From Thysanoteuthis rhombus (taxonomy: Eukaryota; Mollusca; Cephalopoda; Oegopsida; Thysanoteuthidae): a DNA stretch of 64,000 bases. Position 1 is the first letter of the stretch; each line of letters starts with the position of its first letter. The translations under genes and the position numbers were made by a program. Of the stretch, positions 23,130-34,404 are shown piece by piece. The notes beneath the pieces were generated by a model. It saw only the letters and a program-made list of their open reading frames with translations. It made no database searches and had not been told where the DNA came from. The stretch spans positions 61,084,654 through 61,148,653 of the forward strand of contig OY735209.1 of assembly GCA_963457665.1 (NCBI GenBank), in the 5' to 3' direction.

Positions 23130-24430
23130 AATTTTTATGAACGTTGTTGATTCTATTTTCATTTATACAATTCCGTTGTCTTTGCCTTCTTTTGATCAGC
23201 GATTTCATAGTCATTGAAATTGTTCTGATCTTTTTAATGTTTTTAGCTCGTACTCTCTGTTCTTTAATTCAATAATTTCTCATTTTTCTCAAAATATATT
23301 ATTTTCCCAGCCGAGTTTGGACCTTTTTGAGGTATTCTTGTACATTTTTGTGTTTCTTATCATTTTCCAAGTGGTTATGGATGTTTTCCTTCTATTTTTT
23401 CAATTTTTCATACATATTTCGAAAGTATTGTGCTGTTTTCGTATATTTCACTATTAAAGGGCATTTTGTAGTTGTAGAAGCGGGTTTTTTCCAATTATTT
23501 TCTGTTGCTCAATTGAATATATACATTCGTCATTTTGAATCTCTTTTATTTCTACTGTTGCTTTGTATATCATGTTAGCTTTTTGATAATTCCCTTGTAG
23601 CGGGCGGATGTCCTGGTTTCTGCAATTGCATGTTCTATCTCTAGGTGGTTTTTTGTTATTATTCTATTATTGTCCTTATTTTTATCATTTGTTCTATGTT
23701 ATTGATGCAACTGTAACTAATTTTGACTGTGTTTCTATCGAATATTTCATTTAGTTTATTTGCTTGGAAATATTTACCTACGTCTGTATATTTTTTTGTA
23801 TAATGGATTGAACCAGATATGTTTATTTTTCTTCTGGCTGACTTTTCAACTTTTTGTACGTATTCTAATTTTGTTTGAAATCTGCTATTTTCAACGATGT
23901 TTCGTATTGTTTTGTTTTTTTTGTTTTTTTCACTTCTTTGAATATGTTCTTCCATTGATTCAGGTTAAATATATCGCTTAGTTAAGAATTCAGTATTTTT
24001 TCGGTAATTTTTCTAATTTCACTTTTTTATGCATTTATTAATCTGCATGGTGTTTTTTTTTAATTTGTTCTTTTTAATATTATGTATGCATTTGATTTTA
24101 GTAGCATATTTATTCTATCATCTAATTTTAGTTTTTCTACAATTTGTTTAACTTCTTAGTTCATTACATGCTCTCCGACATTTCGCGCTTTTTTGTACGT
24201 GTTCATATTTTCTTTTAGTAGTTCACTGAATTTCTCTGTTTTCATTTAGTACATGTGTCTCGTTGTGTCTGTTTGTTTTATGAATGATTGTGTTGTTTAT
24301 GTCTGTTTCAACTTTTGTTTTAAATCTGTCAGTTCCAAAATGCTATGTTTTTAATCATATCCATTAATTCTTTTTCAAAATTCTCGAGGAGGTCGTTTGG
24401 TGGTGGGCATGTTTTGTATCAGATTCTTTG
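23130..24430 (-). mobile_element. Penelope-like retroelement remnant with RT core deleted
   Basis: On the minus strand the order of motifs matches GIY-YIG-type Penelope-like elements. PCRLINA then KSEIRKITEKIL and NQWKN lie at about 24050-23945. A gap follows where the RT palm should be. Then come TDVGKYF and IFDRNTVKISYSCINNIEQ (about 23780-23690), and a Cys-rich CNCRNQDIRPLQGN linker (about 23635-23590) followed by MIYKATVE at the edge of the nuclease domain. Downstream, ENSTILSKY- and MTMKSLIK-like pieces survive in shifting frames to about 23130. Stops are frequent. The missing part is roughly the whole catalytic RT core. The class is assigned from memory of related elements. Confidence 0.5.
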
Positions 24431-24591
24431 TTTTTCTTATTCATTTTCTGTTTTGTTGTTACATAAATAAAAGAAGGTCTTCAATCTTATTCTCCTCATT
24501 ACGCTTCCTTTTTTCCCGTTAGTTTGAGTTTCTATTAAAGTTAGTTTGTTATTGGGATATTTTTCAATGAATAGTGAATCTCGAATCTATC

Positions 24592-24594
<3 letters not shown>

Positions 24595-24671
<77 letters not shown>
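24595..24671. repeat. (CA)n(TA)n microsatellite
   Basis: Directly abuts the family A foldback. Confidence 0.95.
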
Positions 24672-24676
<5 letters not shown>

Positions 24677-24975
24677 GGTTGTGAATTCGCTACACAAACT
24701 AGCTCATGTTTCAGCCCTCTCTGGGCCTCTTCATTCTCCCGATGAGGCCCTAAGAGAGTAGAAATATGAGCTAGTTTGTGTAGGAAACCCACAATCTACT
24801 ATTTATTTCCAGCTCCACGTTAAAACAACTCAAATCCATGAGTAAAATGTTGTATGTATCGAGCATTCTATGAAATAAATCCAATACATTTCAGAAGTGG
24901 CTTTATATTATTGATATATTATTATATTATGTTATACTGCTAGCCTGATTTGTACCACATATACTGTGTATATAC
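24672..24975 (+). mobile_element. Foldback family A, best complete copy
   Basis: The hairpin at 24672-24802 has arms of about 60 bp. The left arm reads tagtaggttgtgaattcgct, acacaaactagctcatgttt, cagccctctctgggcctc. The right arm is its imperfect inverse, ending aatctactat. The tail contains tcgagcattctatgaaataa, agaagtggctttatattatt and accacatatactgtgtata, and ends in TA-rich sequence. The spacing and content match the copies at 7004 and 21465. Confidence 0.7.
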
Positions 24976-25439
24976 ATACATATATACATTTCATCAAAAT
25001 GAAAAATCGATTTAAACAATATCTTATATCATTAAATAAGCAAAGAGAAAAGAGAAGAGACACTTGTAACAATTGCAGCATACGCGTACGCACATATAGA
25101 GGAGAACCGTCAGAATTCCACATTTTTTTTTTTCGAGTTATGAATAAATTTTACGGGATTTTGTCCCTGTCTTGGTTCAATTTTTTAACACAAGGATGAA
25201 TATAGATGTGGACAACAGTCTGGAAAATCTGCACTTGATGATAATCCAGCATCTAAAAATATCAGTTAGAAATAAATAAGTTGTTGGCTGACGTTTGATC
25301 TGAAATTTTCACTCAAAAATGTTTGATTTATGTCTAATAGAAAACCGCTGGCTCAATTGCTCTAACAAGAAATAATAATAAGAAGTTGGAAAATAAATAT
25401 TTGTTGCTTTGAAAAGTCATTGAATGAACTTGTGTACTT
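24976..25439. other. Unassigned AT-rich sequence
   Basis: Possibly the upstream, unrecognisable part of the transposase remnant that follows. Confidence 0.35.
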
Positions 25440-25725
25440 TTTGACAAAAGATCAAATCATCCAGATCTGCCAGCCCAACCTGCACCCCCATAAGTCCAGA
25501 TTTGGCTCTCTGTTATGTCCGGTTTTTTGTTGTTGAAAGAAAGGTTTGGGACCCTTGGCGAGATTAAGGGGAACGCAGTGATACAGCTGATGATCATCTC
25601 AAAAGTGCACTTTTCAAACTAATTTGAAAAGGGGAACGAATGTTGGGATAAGTATGAGGGACCCAGGGTGGGTATTTTGAAAAGGACAATGGCACCATTG
25701 TTCTAGGTAGGCTATTTTGAGTTGA
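25440..25725 (+). pseudogene. Mariner-like transposase C-terminus, degenerate
   Basis: Plus-strand pieces match the C-terminus of mariner transposases. HPHKSRFGSLLC / SPDLALCYVRFFVV (about 25480-25530) corresponds to HPPYSPDLAPCDFFLF. NAVIQLMIISKVHFSN (about 25573-25620) and FEKGNECWDKYEGPRVG (about 25624-25675) correspond to the helix that ends in a W..C....G.YFE-type tail, and FEKDN follows in another frame. Frameshifts and a stop interrupt it. The catalytic N-terminal part is not recognisable. Evidence is moderate and by eye only. Confidence 0.45.
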
Positions 25726-26860
25726 TATTAAATGCCTGGATACTTCCCAGGAATACGCTTTATCTTATGTTTGTAAATACTCCTAATGCCATCCAACGAC
25801 AAAAAAAAAAAAAGAAAAACAGAACGTACGTTTTGGCTATCTCAATAATTGAGAGAATGGGTTCTGCCTCCCAGTTGATAGAACTGCTTATTTCTTTCAG
25901 TATATACGGGCCAAGATAAAATATAGGGTCTCAAATGCTAATTTTCTCGGCGGGGAGGTACTATCGACTCGGACGATTGAAGCAAAACGAAGTTATGTAT
26001 GAAACTTTCCTTCAGTTTATATAGGTCTGATTAAGTTGATCTCAGTTGATATCTATAATCGTGAGAACGTCTGTATGTATTTGTTTAAAAAGAAATGTCA
26101 GTTATGTTAGAAACCAAAAATGGTGACGAGATGAAACCCTATTTGTTTAAGTAAGTTTTATAAGTATCGGTAATACTTACGTTCTTTTTAAAAGGGATTT
26201 TTAATTCTTGGATGTTAGCAATTGTGGATATATTTTAGAAGTTGAGAAGAGCAAGGAAGAGAAAGACAGGGATTTAGTTGGATTACATAAATCCACGAAT
26301 GGGCATAGAGTAGGGGACTAGATTTTGTTAGGATAAGATAAATCCATAAATAGGCGTGGAATATGAATCAGTTACCTGGGTCCCTTGTCCTAAAAATTGA
26401 CCAACCAGCTAGGTATATGAATGTCCTGGAAATAATCTGATACTGTGTTACAATGGGGGCCCGATTAGTTGTGAGTTTGTGGTTACGTGTGTAAGAGATA
26501 GGGTTTGGATGTCTTTGGACAACAACAATTCCACATATTTGATATTCTGGAAACCCTAAATCAGTTCCCGAAACTCCGTTTAGGGCCTAGATGTAAAATG
26601 AGACTCTCGTTTCCCCCTTCAAGAAAATATCTACCACCTTTCTCTTACTGAAAAGCCTTTTTATCACCATAGATCGACATTACAAAATCCAAGTAGAAGA
26701 ACAAATAGATTATCTTGAAACATGCTCTTATTTCTCTTCATTTATGATTCCGCTAAAGGCTCGAGAGAGTAAGAGTGATCGCTTAATAGAATAATCTGAC
26801 TGCTATAAGATAAAATTAGACGATACGGCCACCTGCGAGCATCAAGGCTGTTTTAGGTTC
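25726..26860. other. Unassigned sequence
   Basis: No coding or RNA gene was recognised. Confidence 0.4.
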
Positions 26861-26864
26861 AGTT

Positions 26865-27600
26865 ATGGTGCCACACAGTCAACATAGCTTTCTTTATTTT
26901 TTTTAGTCAGTCTGGCTGGATGGCTGACTCTGTATACGTATGTATCATGAGTACAGTCCGCACCAATGGAGCTTGACGGATGAAATTTTAAACACTTACT
27001 CCTTATTATGTCAACAAAAAACGTTCTTTTTTGTTTTCTCAGTATTCACCCATAATAGGTTTTTAGTGGTGGTTTCAAATTGCAATGTAACTTTATGCTA
27101 AATTGATCACTAGTTTGTATCCAGCAGCATTCACGCTTGTATTTTGAACATTCAGACTTGTTTAGTGATCATTAACCAACAAAAAGCGAGAGAAGTGACT
27201 TATTTATTGATCACCCCTTTTCCAAATTCTTAATGGATCATCTCCAATACGGTACGCTGTCAAAAATCTCTTGCATACTGTTGGGCAGTGATCACTAAAA
27301 AAAGTTCCAATTTTGAAAAAACGAACGCGGTGCTGTTGGACTCGATCGAAGGATCTATTTAGTACAAATTTACATCGCAAACTGATCCTTCCTCCCACAC
27401 ACACTCACACTCTGAAAACCTATGGTGGGTCAAAAAAACCCAAATAAAACAAGTTTTTCAGACATAGAGAGTAAACTTTAAAATTTTCAGCCTTTTTGCT
27501 CCATGCGTGCAAACTGTGTACACGATCGAACCATCCAGACGGACCAAAACCTATTTTGAAAATTTTGGTAACAGTTCTGTTTTACAATTTCCAAGTACTT
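26865..27600. repeat. I1 repeat with both inverted ends recognisable
   Basis: The left part reads forward (agtcaacatagctttctt, gtctggctggatggctgact, cttattatgtcaacaaaaaa, ttatgctaaattgatcacta, agcagcattcacgcttgta). The right part (about 27430-27570) reads as the inverse of the left end (gacatagagagtaaac, attttcagcctttttgctcc). The layout suggests long terminal inverted repeats around a body with tgatcact motifs. No transposase was found. Confidence 0.5.
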
Positions 27601-28164
27601 GGTAAATCACTTCAAATAGTATTCAGCCAATCTGCGGAGAATGGCATGTGTACTACTGGCCTCAAAAATCCCATTACAGAAAAAAATCTGATTTAATTTC
27701 GAACAAGAACAAAAAATCTACATTTGCAGATCTCTCAAATATTAGCCGTTTTCTTGATATCTTATAAGGTACTTTTTAAAGTAAAGTTAGTATCAAATGA
27801 TTCAGTTCATATCTTTATTAATTCTAGGAGCCTTTGCTTTTTTTTCTTGTCAAATGATTTTCAAGACTTCATGAGACATCGTGAAAAGAAATTATACTCG
27901 ATTACGCGTGACGGGGTTGGCCTCCGTCTTTGATAGGTGGTATCAATAGCCATAGGACGTGGAACTTCTCTTTCAGCAGAACTTGTCTTTTTCTTATTTG
28001 AATAATAAAAAAAAAAGTCGCGTATACAAAAAAACTGGCATACGTCTTTTGGATTCTGGAATTCGAGTTTCAAAACTAGAGAAATATAAGACTCGCCTAT
28101 CGACATAAAGAGTATTTCACTGACATTTCCAACTGTCGTCACTCGTTCCCCACGCGAGAGAAAT
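27601..28164. other. Unassigned sequence
   Basis: A 93-codon minus frame (27861-28142) has no recognised motif. Confidence 0.35.
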
Positions 28165-28460
28165 TGTCAACCGATACTGTCATCAAAACTGTCAACATAG
28201 GTTTCATCAGTTTTCAAGTTAGTCTGGCTGACTGGCTGGCTATGTATTATTCACCATAGGAGCTATAGTGTTGAATTTTTCAACATTTATTCCTTATTAT
28301 GATTAGAAAAAAATGTTCACCTCCTACATAATAATTGTGAAGGCAAATTTGCAATTTAATTTTATGCTAGATTGAGTCCTTGGATTGTACCCAGCAGCAT
28401 TCACATTTGGCGATAGAATTAACTTATTCATTGATCAACCTTTTTCCCTTTTTCTAATTG
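28165..28460 (+). repeat. I1 repeat copy
   Basis: Head with aaaactgtcaacataggttt and tctggctgactggctggcta. Body with ttattccttattatga and ccagcagcattcacatttg. Confidence 0.6.
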
Positions 28461-28900
28461 ATCACCTGTAAGAGGGCATACTGCCAAATGACGTTGAACA
28501 CATAACGGTTTCTATTGAGTGACTAACTAGAACTTAATTCTATTTGTTGGTGTTTATCCAGCAACTTTCCATGTTTTACGAGTTTTAACTTACTCCCGCT
28601 GTCAAACATAACAGCATTAATTTTGCTATTGCGTTACACTTGGGAAATATTAAAAAACATTTTCCTGCTTTATATATTCTTGTTAATATCCCACCAGATC
28701 TAAACTGCTTTTCATTCATTGCAAAACACAAGACTATAATTAGCATTTGATATCTCACACTGGTTTTATGAGATTAAATAAGGTGATGAGGCACGTTCAC
28801 ACCATCTCCGCTCAGACCTGCGCTTACCCTGGACAGACCCAAGCAGGCCCGGTCATAGTTTGAACTCGGTCAGCTGATTCGATTTTCCATCTTTTCAACT
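28461..28900. other. Unassigned sequence
   Basis: Nothing recognised. Confidence 0.3.
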
Positions 28901-28904
28901 GCGT

Positions 28905-29310
28905 CATCATCATCATCATCATCATCATCAGTCTTTTAACGTTCGTCGTTGGATATAGATCTCCCCCCAGGATTCGCCACAATTCTCTATCATGGGCGTT
29001 GCAGATCCAGTATTTCCTGAATCTGTCTAGTTTATCTCTCCATCTTGTATTCTCTCGGCTTCGGTTTCTTATATGATCTTATGGGATCCATGTAGTGAGT
29101 TGTGATGTCCATTGGTTGTCTTTCATTCTTGCAACATGGCCTGCCCATTGCCATTTGAGTTTTTTTTAGATAGTTTCAACTATGTCACGGAAACCCGTTT
29201 TCTTCCTTACATACTGTGCTGTCTCATGGTCTCTCCATGATTCTCTCATGTGCACGTTGCATACTTCTCAGTTTGCAGGTTGGTCTCTTGGTTAGGTTCC
29301 ATGTTTCTCT
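28905..29310 (-). mobile_element. RTE LINE 3' end, 5'-truncated, with (CAT)n
   Basis: Starts with eight CAT units (28907-28930), followed by the RTE 3' end in minus orientation (cgttggatatagatctcccc, gccacaattctctatcatgg, tgggatccatgtagtgag, gcacgttgcatacttctc). It fades near 29310. Among the better-preserved RTE tails in the window. Confidence 0.75.
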
Positions 29311-30110
29311 GTCAAATCTTTGATTGTGCAAGCTGGTCTGTAGTTCTACCAGGGTCCGGTGAGAACCTTTTATTAGAAGTGTGAAGTAAGGTTTTCATGA
29401 ATCCACAATATAAGTCCTTTATTTAAATATGCCGCCAATTATTCTTTGACCCGGTGTGTATAATTTTCGGGATGATGTCCAAGATGGCCGCAAAATACTT
29501 ATAAAACATTTCTATAGTAAAGTTGTATTAACGATTCATTTCTATAGTGAAATTATTTACCGTGTATTTCTATTGTATATCATTAGCAAATCATTTACCT
29601 TATGCATACGATTGTCACACTTGAATTCCTGAACTCTTGCAGCCATCGATTTACCATTCTTCAATTCATAACCAACAGATTGAATAAGGAAATCTGCAAA
29701 AACTCAATAAGTTGCAATATTCACTGCTTAGTCATCAGTTATTCTCTTTTCAGCCAGAAATATTCAATTTTTGGTGCAGGAAATGATTAAACCTAAGCGG
29801 GAAGCCACTGGGCTGCAATAAAAAACAAAAAAGCAAAAATAAATCACAGGTTTCGAACACAGTCGGCGCTAAGAAACAACCTTGAATATCATTCTATTTT
29901 TCTTCTACTTTCAGAATTTGCGGTTTAGCTATATATGAAGCCAATAATATGGGTGAAAGTTTGATCAATCGTACCCATGGTATCACGGGTTACGTAAACA
30001 GCTTTTTTTAAATAACGTATATACGGGCGTACTATTCATCAAGGATCCCATATTTGAATATCCATCCACACGATATTCCTTATTTGTATGATAGTGTCCA
30101 AGCTAATGCT
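29311..30110. other. Unassigned sequence
   Basis: Nothing recognised. Confidence 0.35.
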
Positions 30111-30114
30111 CGAT

Positions 30115-30155
30115 GTTCGTGCTTTGAATACTGATTTTCAAGGTGAGTACACCCT
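30115..30155 (-). repeat. Short duplicate of mariner-like sequence at 32956
   Basis: About 36 bp (gtgctttgaatactgatttt, caaggtgagta) is identical to part of the transposase remnant at 32590-33060, so this is probably a fragment of the same element. Confidence 0.5.
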
Positions 30156-30249
30156 AACTATTGAAAGAACTGGTCCTTGCCCGACCATATCTCCCCATTT
30201 GCCTTTGTTTCATACTAAACTGAGTAAATAACTACACACACTCTGTTAA

Positions 30250-30275
30250 TATATACATATAAATATATATATACT

Positions 30276-30346
<71 letters not shown>
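30250..30346. repeat. (TA)n(GT)n microsatellite
   Basis: TA repeats run into about 40 bp of perfect GT repeats. Confidence 0.95.
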
Positions 30347-30351
<5 letters not shown>

Positions 30352-30539
30352 GTACCTACGAGATCGTGTACTCTATGGCTACGAATGCGTATATCTTGAT
30401 AGAACTGCGCACAATAACGTCAACCCAAGAAAATCTGCTACATAAAGTACACTTACATTGCATAAGAAGCAACTCTGTGCACTGTACTTAAAAGTGCAGA
30501 TATAGTGTACTTAAAACTTTAGATGCATACATGTACACA

Positions 30540-31030
30540 CATACACACACACATTATATATATATATGTGTGTGTGTGTGTGTTAAGATAAATGCACGTG
30601 CAGTTAGATTCTTTATGGTTTTATACATCGACATAGCAATAAATGAAAAAGCCCAAACTTTCCCATTAAAACTCCCGGTCCATTCAATCTGACAGACAGA
30701 AGAAAAAAAAACACTCAAAAAAGAATCAGCAGAAAGAATATATTAGGAAAAAAGGTGAAAAATAAGAAAGAAAGGAAGGAAGAAGGAGGAATGCATTAGA
30801 TTAACTAAAAAAAAAATCCTGCGACAAAACCAGAATCCAACTCTGTCCTATTCAAGATATTCAAATTTCTACCAACAAAGTGAAAACGAAAAAAAAAATG
30901 ACGACGAAGTTTTTGAAAATAATTTTTTACGAAACTGAGGCTAACAAATAAAGAGTTGGTCTTATCTGAGATGTAAAAAAAAGATATTTCTGCGATTAAA
31001 AAAAAGACAGAAGAATGGGAGGGAGGAAGG
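30540..31030. other. CA/TA/TG tract, then A-rich low-complexity DNA
   Basis: A short palindromic CA-TA-TG run lies at about 30540-30582. Purine-rich, poly-A-studded sequence follows. No gene was seen. Confidence 0.5.
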
Positions 31031-31124
31031 CGAATTCTTTATCTTCCTTTTTCTACATTGGCAGTACGGTGATCGTTGTTTGTAACAACAGGTAACAGAA
31101 GAACTATACAAACTGATCATATAT

Positions 31125-31555
31125 ACACACATGTGTACGCACACACACACACACACATACACAACGCACACATATATGAATATACGTATAAATACGAGAT
31201 ATGGATATGTCTGTATCAATATCAGATATGAATACTTGCGTACGTGTGTACCATGTATGAATATGTATGTGAGTGTGTACCAGATATGGATGTATGTAAA
31301 GGTAACAGATATGGATACATGTGTTCGTAAATAAACTATATAAACAAATCACATACACATATAAGCGTGCACACATACACATACACACACGCGCACAGCC
31401 TTATCACACATGCATAGGTATACATACTCCCACATGTAGATAGGCATACACAAACATACACATGCATGCACACGCATACACATATATACATGTGCACCCA
31501 TGCATACACAGGTTCACATGCATACACACATGCATAGACAGGAATACTCACCCAT

Positions 31556-31588
<33 letters not shown>

Positions 31589-31590
31589 AT
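31125..31590. repeat. CA/TG low-complexity block with a degenerate minisatellite
   Basis: CA-rich ends enclose repeats around agatatggatatatgtgt at about 31195-31330. Open frames of Thr-His or Cys-Val are repeat translations. Confidence 0.8.
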
Positions 31591-31934
31591 AGTTATAAAA
31601 TGGAGTGAAAAAAAATGTCTCACGGAGCTAGAGTGAGATTCTCCCGAGTGGAAGAAAACACAGATTTCCTAATTGCGCCTGCGCAGAAAGAGAATAAAAA
31701 GTGGCGAGTGAAAGGGGGGCAGATGACTGGGGAGAACGGGGACAAGGGGTTGCATAAAGAGGCAGGATAAATACAATCGAATGAAATAGGGACACAAAAA
31801 AACCTTCTTCGTTTTACATACTACCACTCTCAGAGAAACAGAGAAAAACTAGTTGGATTTTTCAGGGAAAAAACAGAATGGTTTGGGCAGATGAGACATT
31901 CGGGAGCAGGTGGCAAACCGGTGTGGAAAGTGTG

Positions 31935-32201
31935 TGTATCTACCAGGATATGGACAAATGTGTGCAGTTTTACCAAATAAGGTGGAAAGTGTGCATATGT
32001 ATCAGAGGTGGATATATGTGAGCGTATGCACTAGATATGGATATATGTGTGCATATTTACCAGACATGGATTTATGTATGCAGATGTGTGGGAGAATTGT
32101 GCATATGCGCCAGATATGGGAGTATGGTTTCCTATGTACCAGATATAGATATATGCATGTATGTATACCAGATATAAATATATGTACCAGATATCATGTT
32201 T

Positions 32202-32241
<40 letters not shown>
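31935..32241. repeat. Degenerate ~30-45 bp minisatellite, then (TA)n
   Basis: Units of the form gtaccagatatggatatatg with tgtgcatat recur about seven times to 32205, followed by (TA)n at 32206-32241. The same unit occurs 600 bp upstream. Confidence 0.75.
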
Positions 32242-32243
<2 letters not shown>

Positions 32244-32589
32244 AGTCTGTCCAGTCATTTAATACAGATTTGATCTCAGGATTAACGTAAGGTAGGGGGT
32301 GTTAACTGCTGAGGTTTGTATACGTCAATTTAGGATTTTGTCAGTTTAGGGTCAACATTGCTATTTTCAATAAGACAAATCAAAGGAAGACAACTCATAC
32401 TAGTGACTTTTCCTCTGCTGAGGAGTTTTGGCTCAACCCATACCCGTTTTTGATTTTATGAAATTTCTATGAAATATCATAAGCTTTCACATGTCGTATT
32501 TGTTTCGCCTCCCACACACACACACCCAGGAAACGCCAGGTACTCCAACTAGTAGTATATATTGATTCCCTAAGATCATGATGAAAATT
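32242..32589. other. Unassigned sequence
   Basis: Nothing recognised. Confidence 0.3.
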
Positions 32590-33060
32590 GCCTTCAACCT
32601 ACACAAAGGCGTATCCAGACGATACTCGAGATTTCTTAAGTATCAAAATATGGCGAAAACGTGGGTACCTCCACACGTAGGTCATTTTATATTGCTGGTT
32701 TAGCAAAGTATCCAACGTTTGCAATAGCAGTTTGACCAAGAGCATTGTTGTGCATAAATATCACTTTGAAGGGCAGTGTCATCTTCTTGGACGATGTCTG
32801 ATGGTTGGTCTCAAGTAAGTCGGAAGAGTAGGCAGAAGAGTTCATTTTGTTACAATTCAACAATTCTCCATGGGTCGACTAACTGTTTGCCAATAATTCC
32901 TATGCAAAACAGAACTTTCCTTCTACGTTGCTGACCTTTCATCTGAGCTGCCTTCGTGCTTTGAATACTGATTTTCAAGGTGAGTACCCTTTCTTCAGGC
33001 GACACCCTTTGACCATCCAGTGCACGACAATGTTTCGGCATGAACTATGCAAAGCAATAT
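32590..33060 (-). pseudogene. Mariner-like transposase remnant
   Basis: Minus-strand pieces fit the middle of a mariner transposase. RRRKVLFCIGIIGKQLVDPW (about 32875-32935) corresponds to KKVLLCIWWDWKGVVYYEL. NELFCLLFRLT follows in the same frame after one stop. IFMHNNALGQTAIANVGYF (about 32700-32760) corresponds to the FLHDNARPH..... block, with the catalytic Asp replaced by Asn. EVPTFSPYFDT (about 32645-32680) corresponds to HPPYSPDLAPSD. The copy has stops and at least one altered catalytic residue, so it is dead. Support is moderate. Confidence 0.45.
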
Positions 33061-33189
33061 CAACTGTTTGTGAATCCACAATACCTGACGAAATTCAACA
33101 TTTAACCTCCATGGACAATAGATCGCTAAAAGTCCTTGGAAAATAATAGAGATTATATCAGTGAATATAATACTTTTCTATTGTGTTAT

Positions 33190-33475
33190 TTGATCAAAAT
33201 TATTAATCACCGCTACCTACAACTGACTGGTTTAATCACTGGGTTTAGGTTATCCATACGTTATGACATTTATGTGTATCTATCTGTATATCTGTCTGGA
33301 TTTAGCAGAGCCCTAACTGTTAATACCCCTCTCCTAAAATGTTTGTTTTTTCATGGGGGAAGGTCAATTTACAATAGAGATTTATCCAAATTGGTCGCTT
33401 GGTCTGTGTTCATGTCTTGTTTTTTTTTTGGGGGGGGGTGTTATTTTAAACAAAAATCTTTCTAATCATACTAGT
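33190..33475 (+). repeat. I1 repeat, alternative-head subtype
   Basis: Head with acaactgactggtttaatca and ttatgacatttatgtgtatc. Body with gtcaatttacaatagagatt and ccaaattggtcgcttggtct. The copy ends at a poly-T/poly-G stretch near 33430. Confidence 0.6.
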
Positions 33476-33784
33476 GGTATTTTCTTGATAGTAACTTGAT
33501 TTTACCATTTGATTTACGAGAAAGAGAGCAGAATACATGGGTGGCGGTGATTCATCATTTCTCTTCGAATGCTAGTTAAGGCTTGATTTTTGCGTCATTT
33601 TGGGAATAAATCATTGTTGTGTTTGGTCATTCTCATTCATTATTTATCCTCCTGTCTCTTCAAATTGATTTTTGCGTTTAAAACGGACTCTGGATGCACA
33701 CGTATACACACTTACACATACACAATTATATATATATATATATATTGCTGAAGAATGGATACATAACTAAATAGAATATTTATG
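33476..33784. other. Unassigned spacer with a short (TA)n at 33727-33746
   Basis: Nothing else recognised. Confidence 0.4.
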
Positions 33785-33984
33785 AAAGCATTATGATATT
33801 TGAAACTCCGACTGATATGACCTCCTAATGTTTCTAGGAGAAAGAGTCACTCAGCCTACACAGCGTAAGTAGAATTAACAATTAATTGTTTTGTTTTATT
33901 TACTCTGTCTCGGCCGAATGGCTGATTCTCCATATAACAACGGGAGGTAATCTTAAATGGAGTTTCCAATATAACAACACACAC
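33785..33984. mobile_element. Foldback repeat family B
   Basis: The left arm (about 33798-33857: tttgaaactccgactgatat, gacctcctaatgtttctagg, agaaagagtcactcagcct) and right arm (about 33913-33974: ggccgaatggctgattctcc, atataacaacgggaggtaat, atggagtttccaatataac) are inverted relatives with a ~55 bp spacer. A (CA)n(TA)n tract follows, as at 21142. Confidence 0.6.
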
Positions 33985-33990
33985 ACACAA

Positions 33991-34059
<69 letters not shown>

Positions 34060-34099
34060 TGTTTGGGCGTATGTATTTATACATACATATATATATATA

Positions 34100-34150
<51 letters not shown>

Positions 34151-34189
34151 GTTTGGGCGTATGTATTTATACATACATATATATATATA

Positions 34190-34235
<46 letters not shown>

Positions 34236-34246
34236 ATATATATATA
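33985..34246. repeat. Compound (TA)n tract with a duplicated 90 bp unit
   Basis: TA repeats contain two copies, 90 bp apart (about 34056 and 34146), of aatgtttgggcgtatgtatt followed by tatacatacatata and attcatata. Confidence 0.9.
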
Positions 34247-34404
34247 GTACACCACAAACCTTCAAACTCGGATGAATGTTTCCAATCCAAAGGTTAATGT
34301 TTCCAGATAATTCATTATTCTAATCTTTTAAATGGACTATGTGTATACTTAGCCTGATCATAAGTTATACATAGTCACAAAGCCCTTTGGAAAAAAATGT
34401 TGAA

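Noticed and set aside
23327..23578. Plus-strand Phe-rich frame of 83 codons
   Set aside because: It is antisense to the Penelope-like remnant, whose motifs are on the minus strand.
28907..28930. CRISPR-like short regular repeats (CAT units and other arrays)
   Set aside because: Simple trinucleotide repeat without spacers, in a eukaryotic window.
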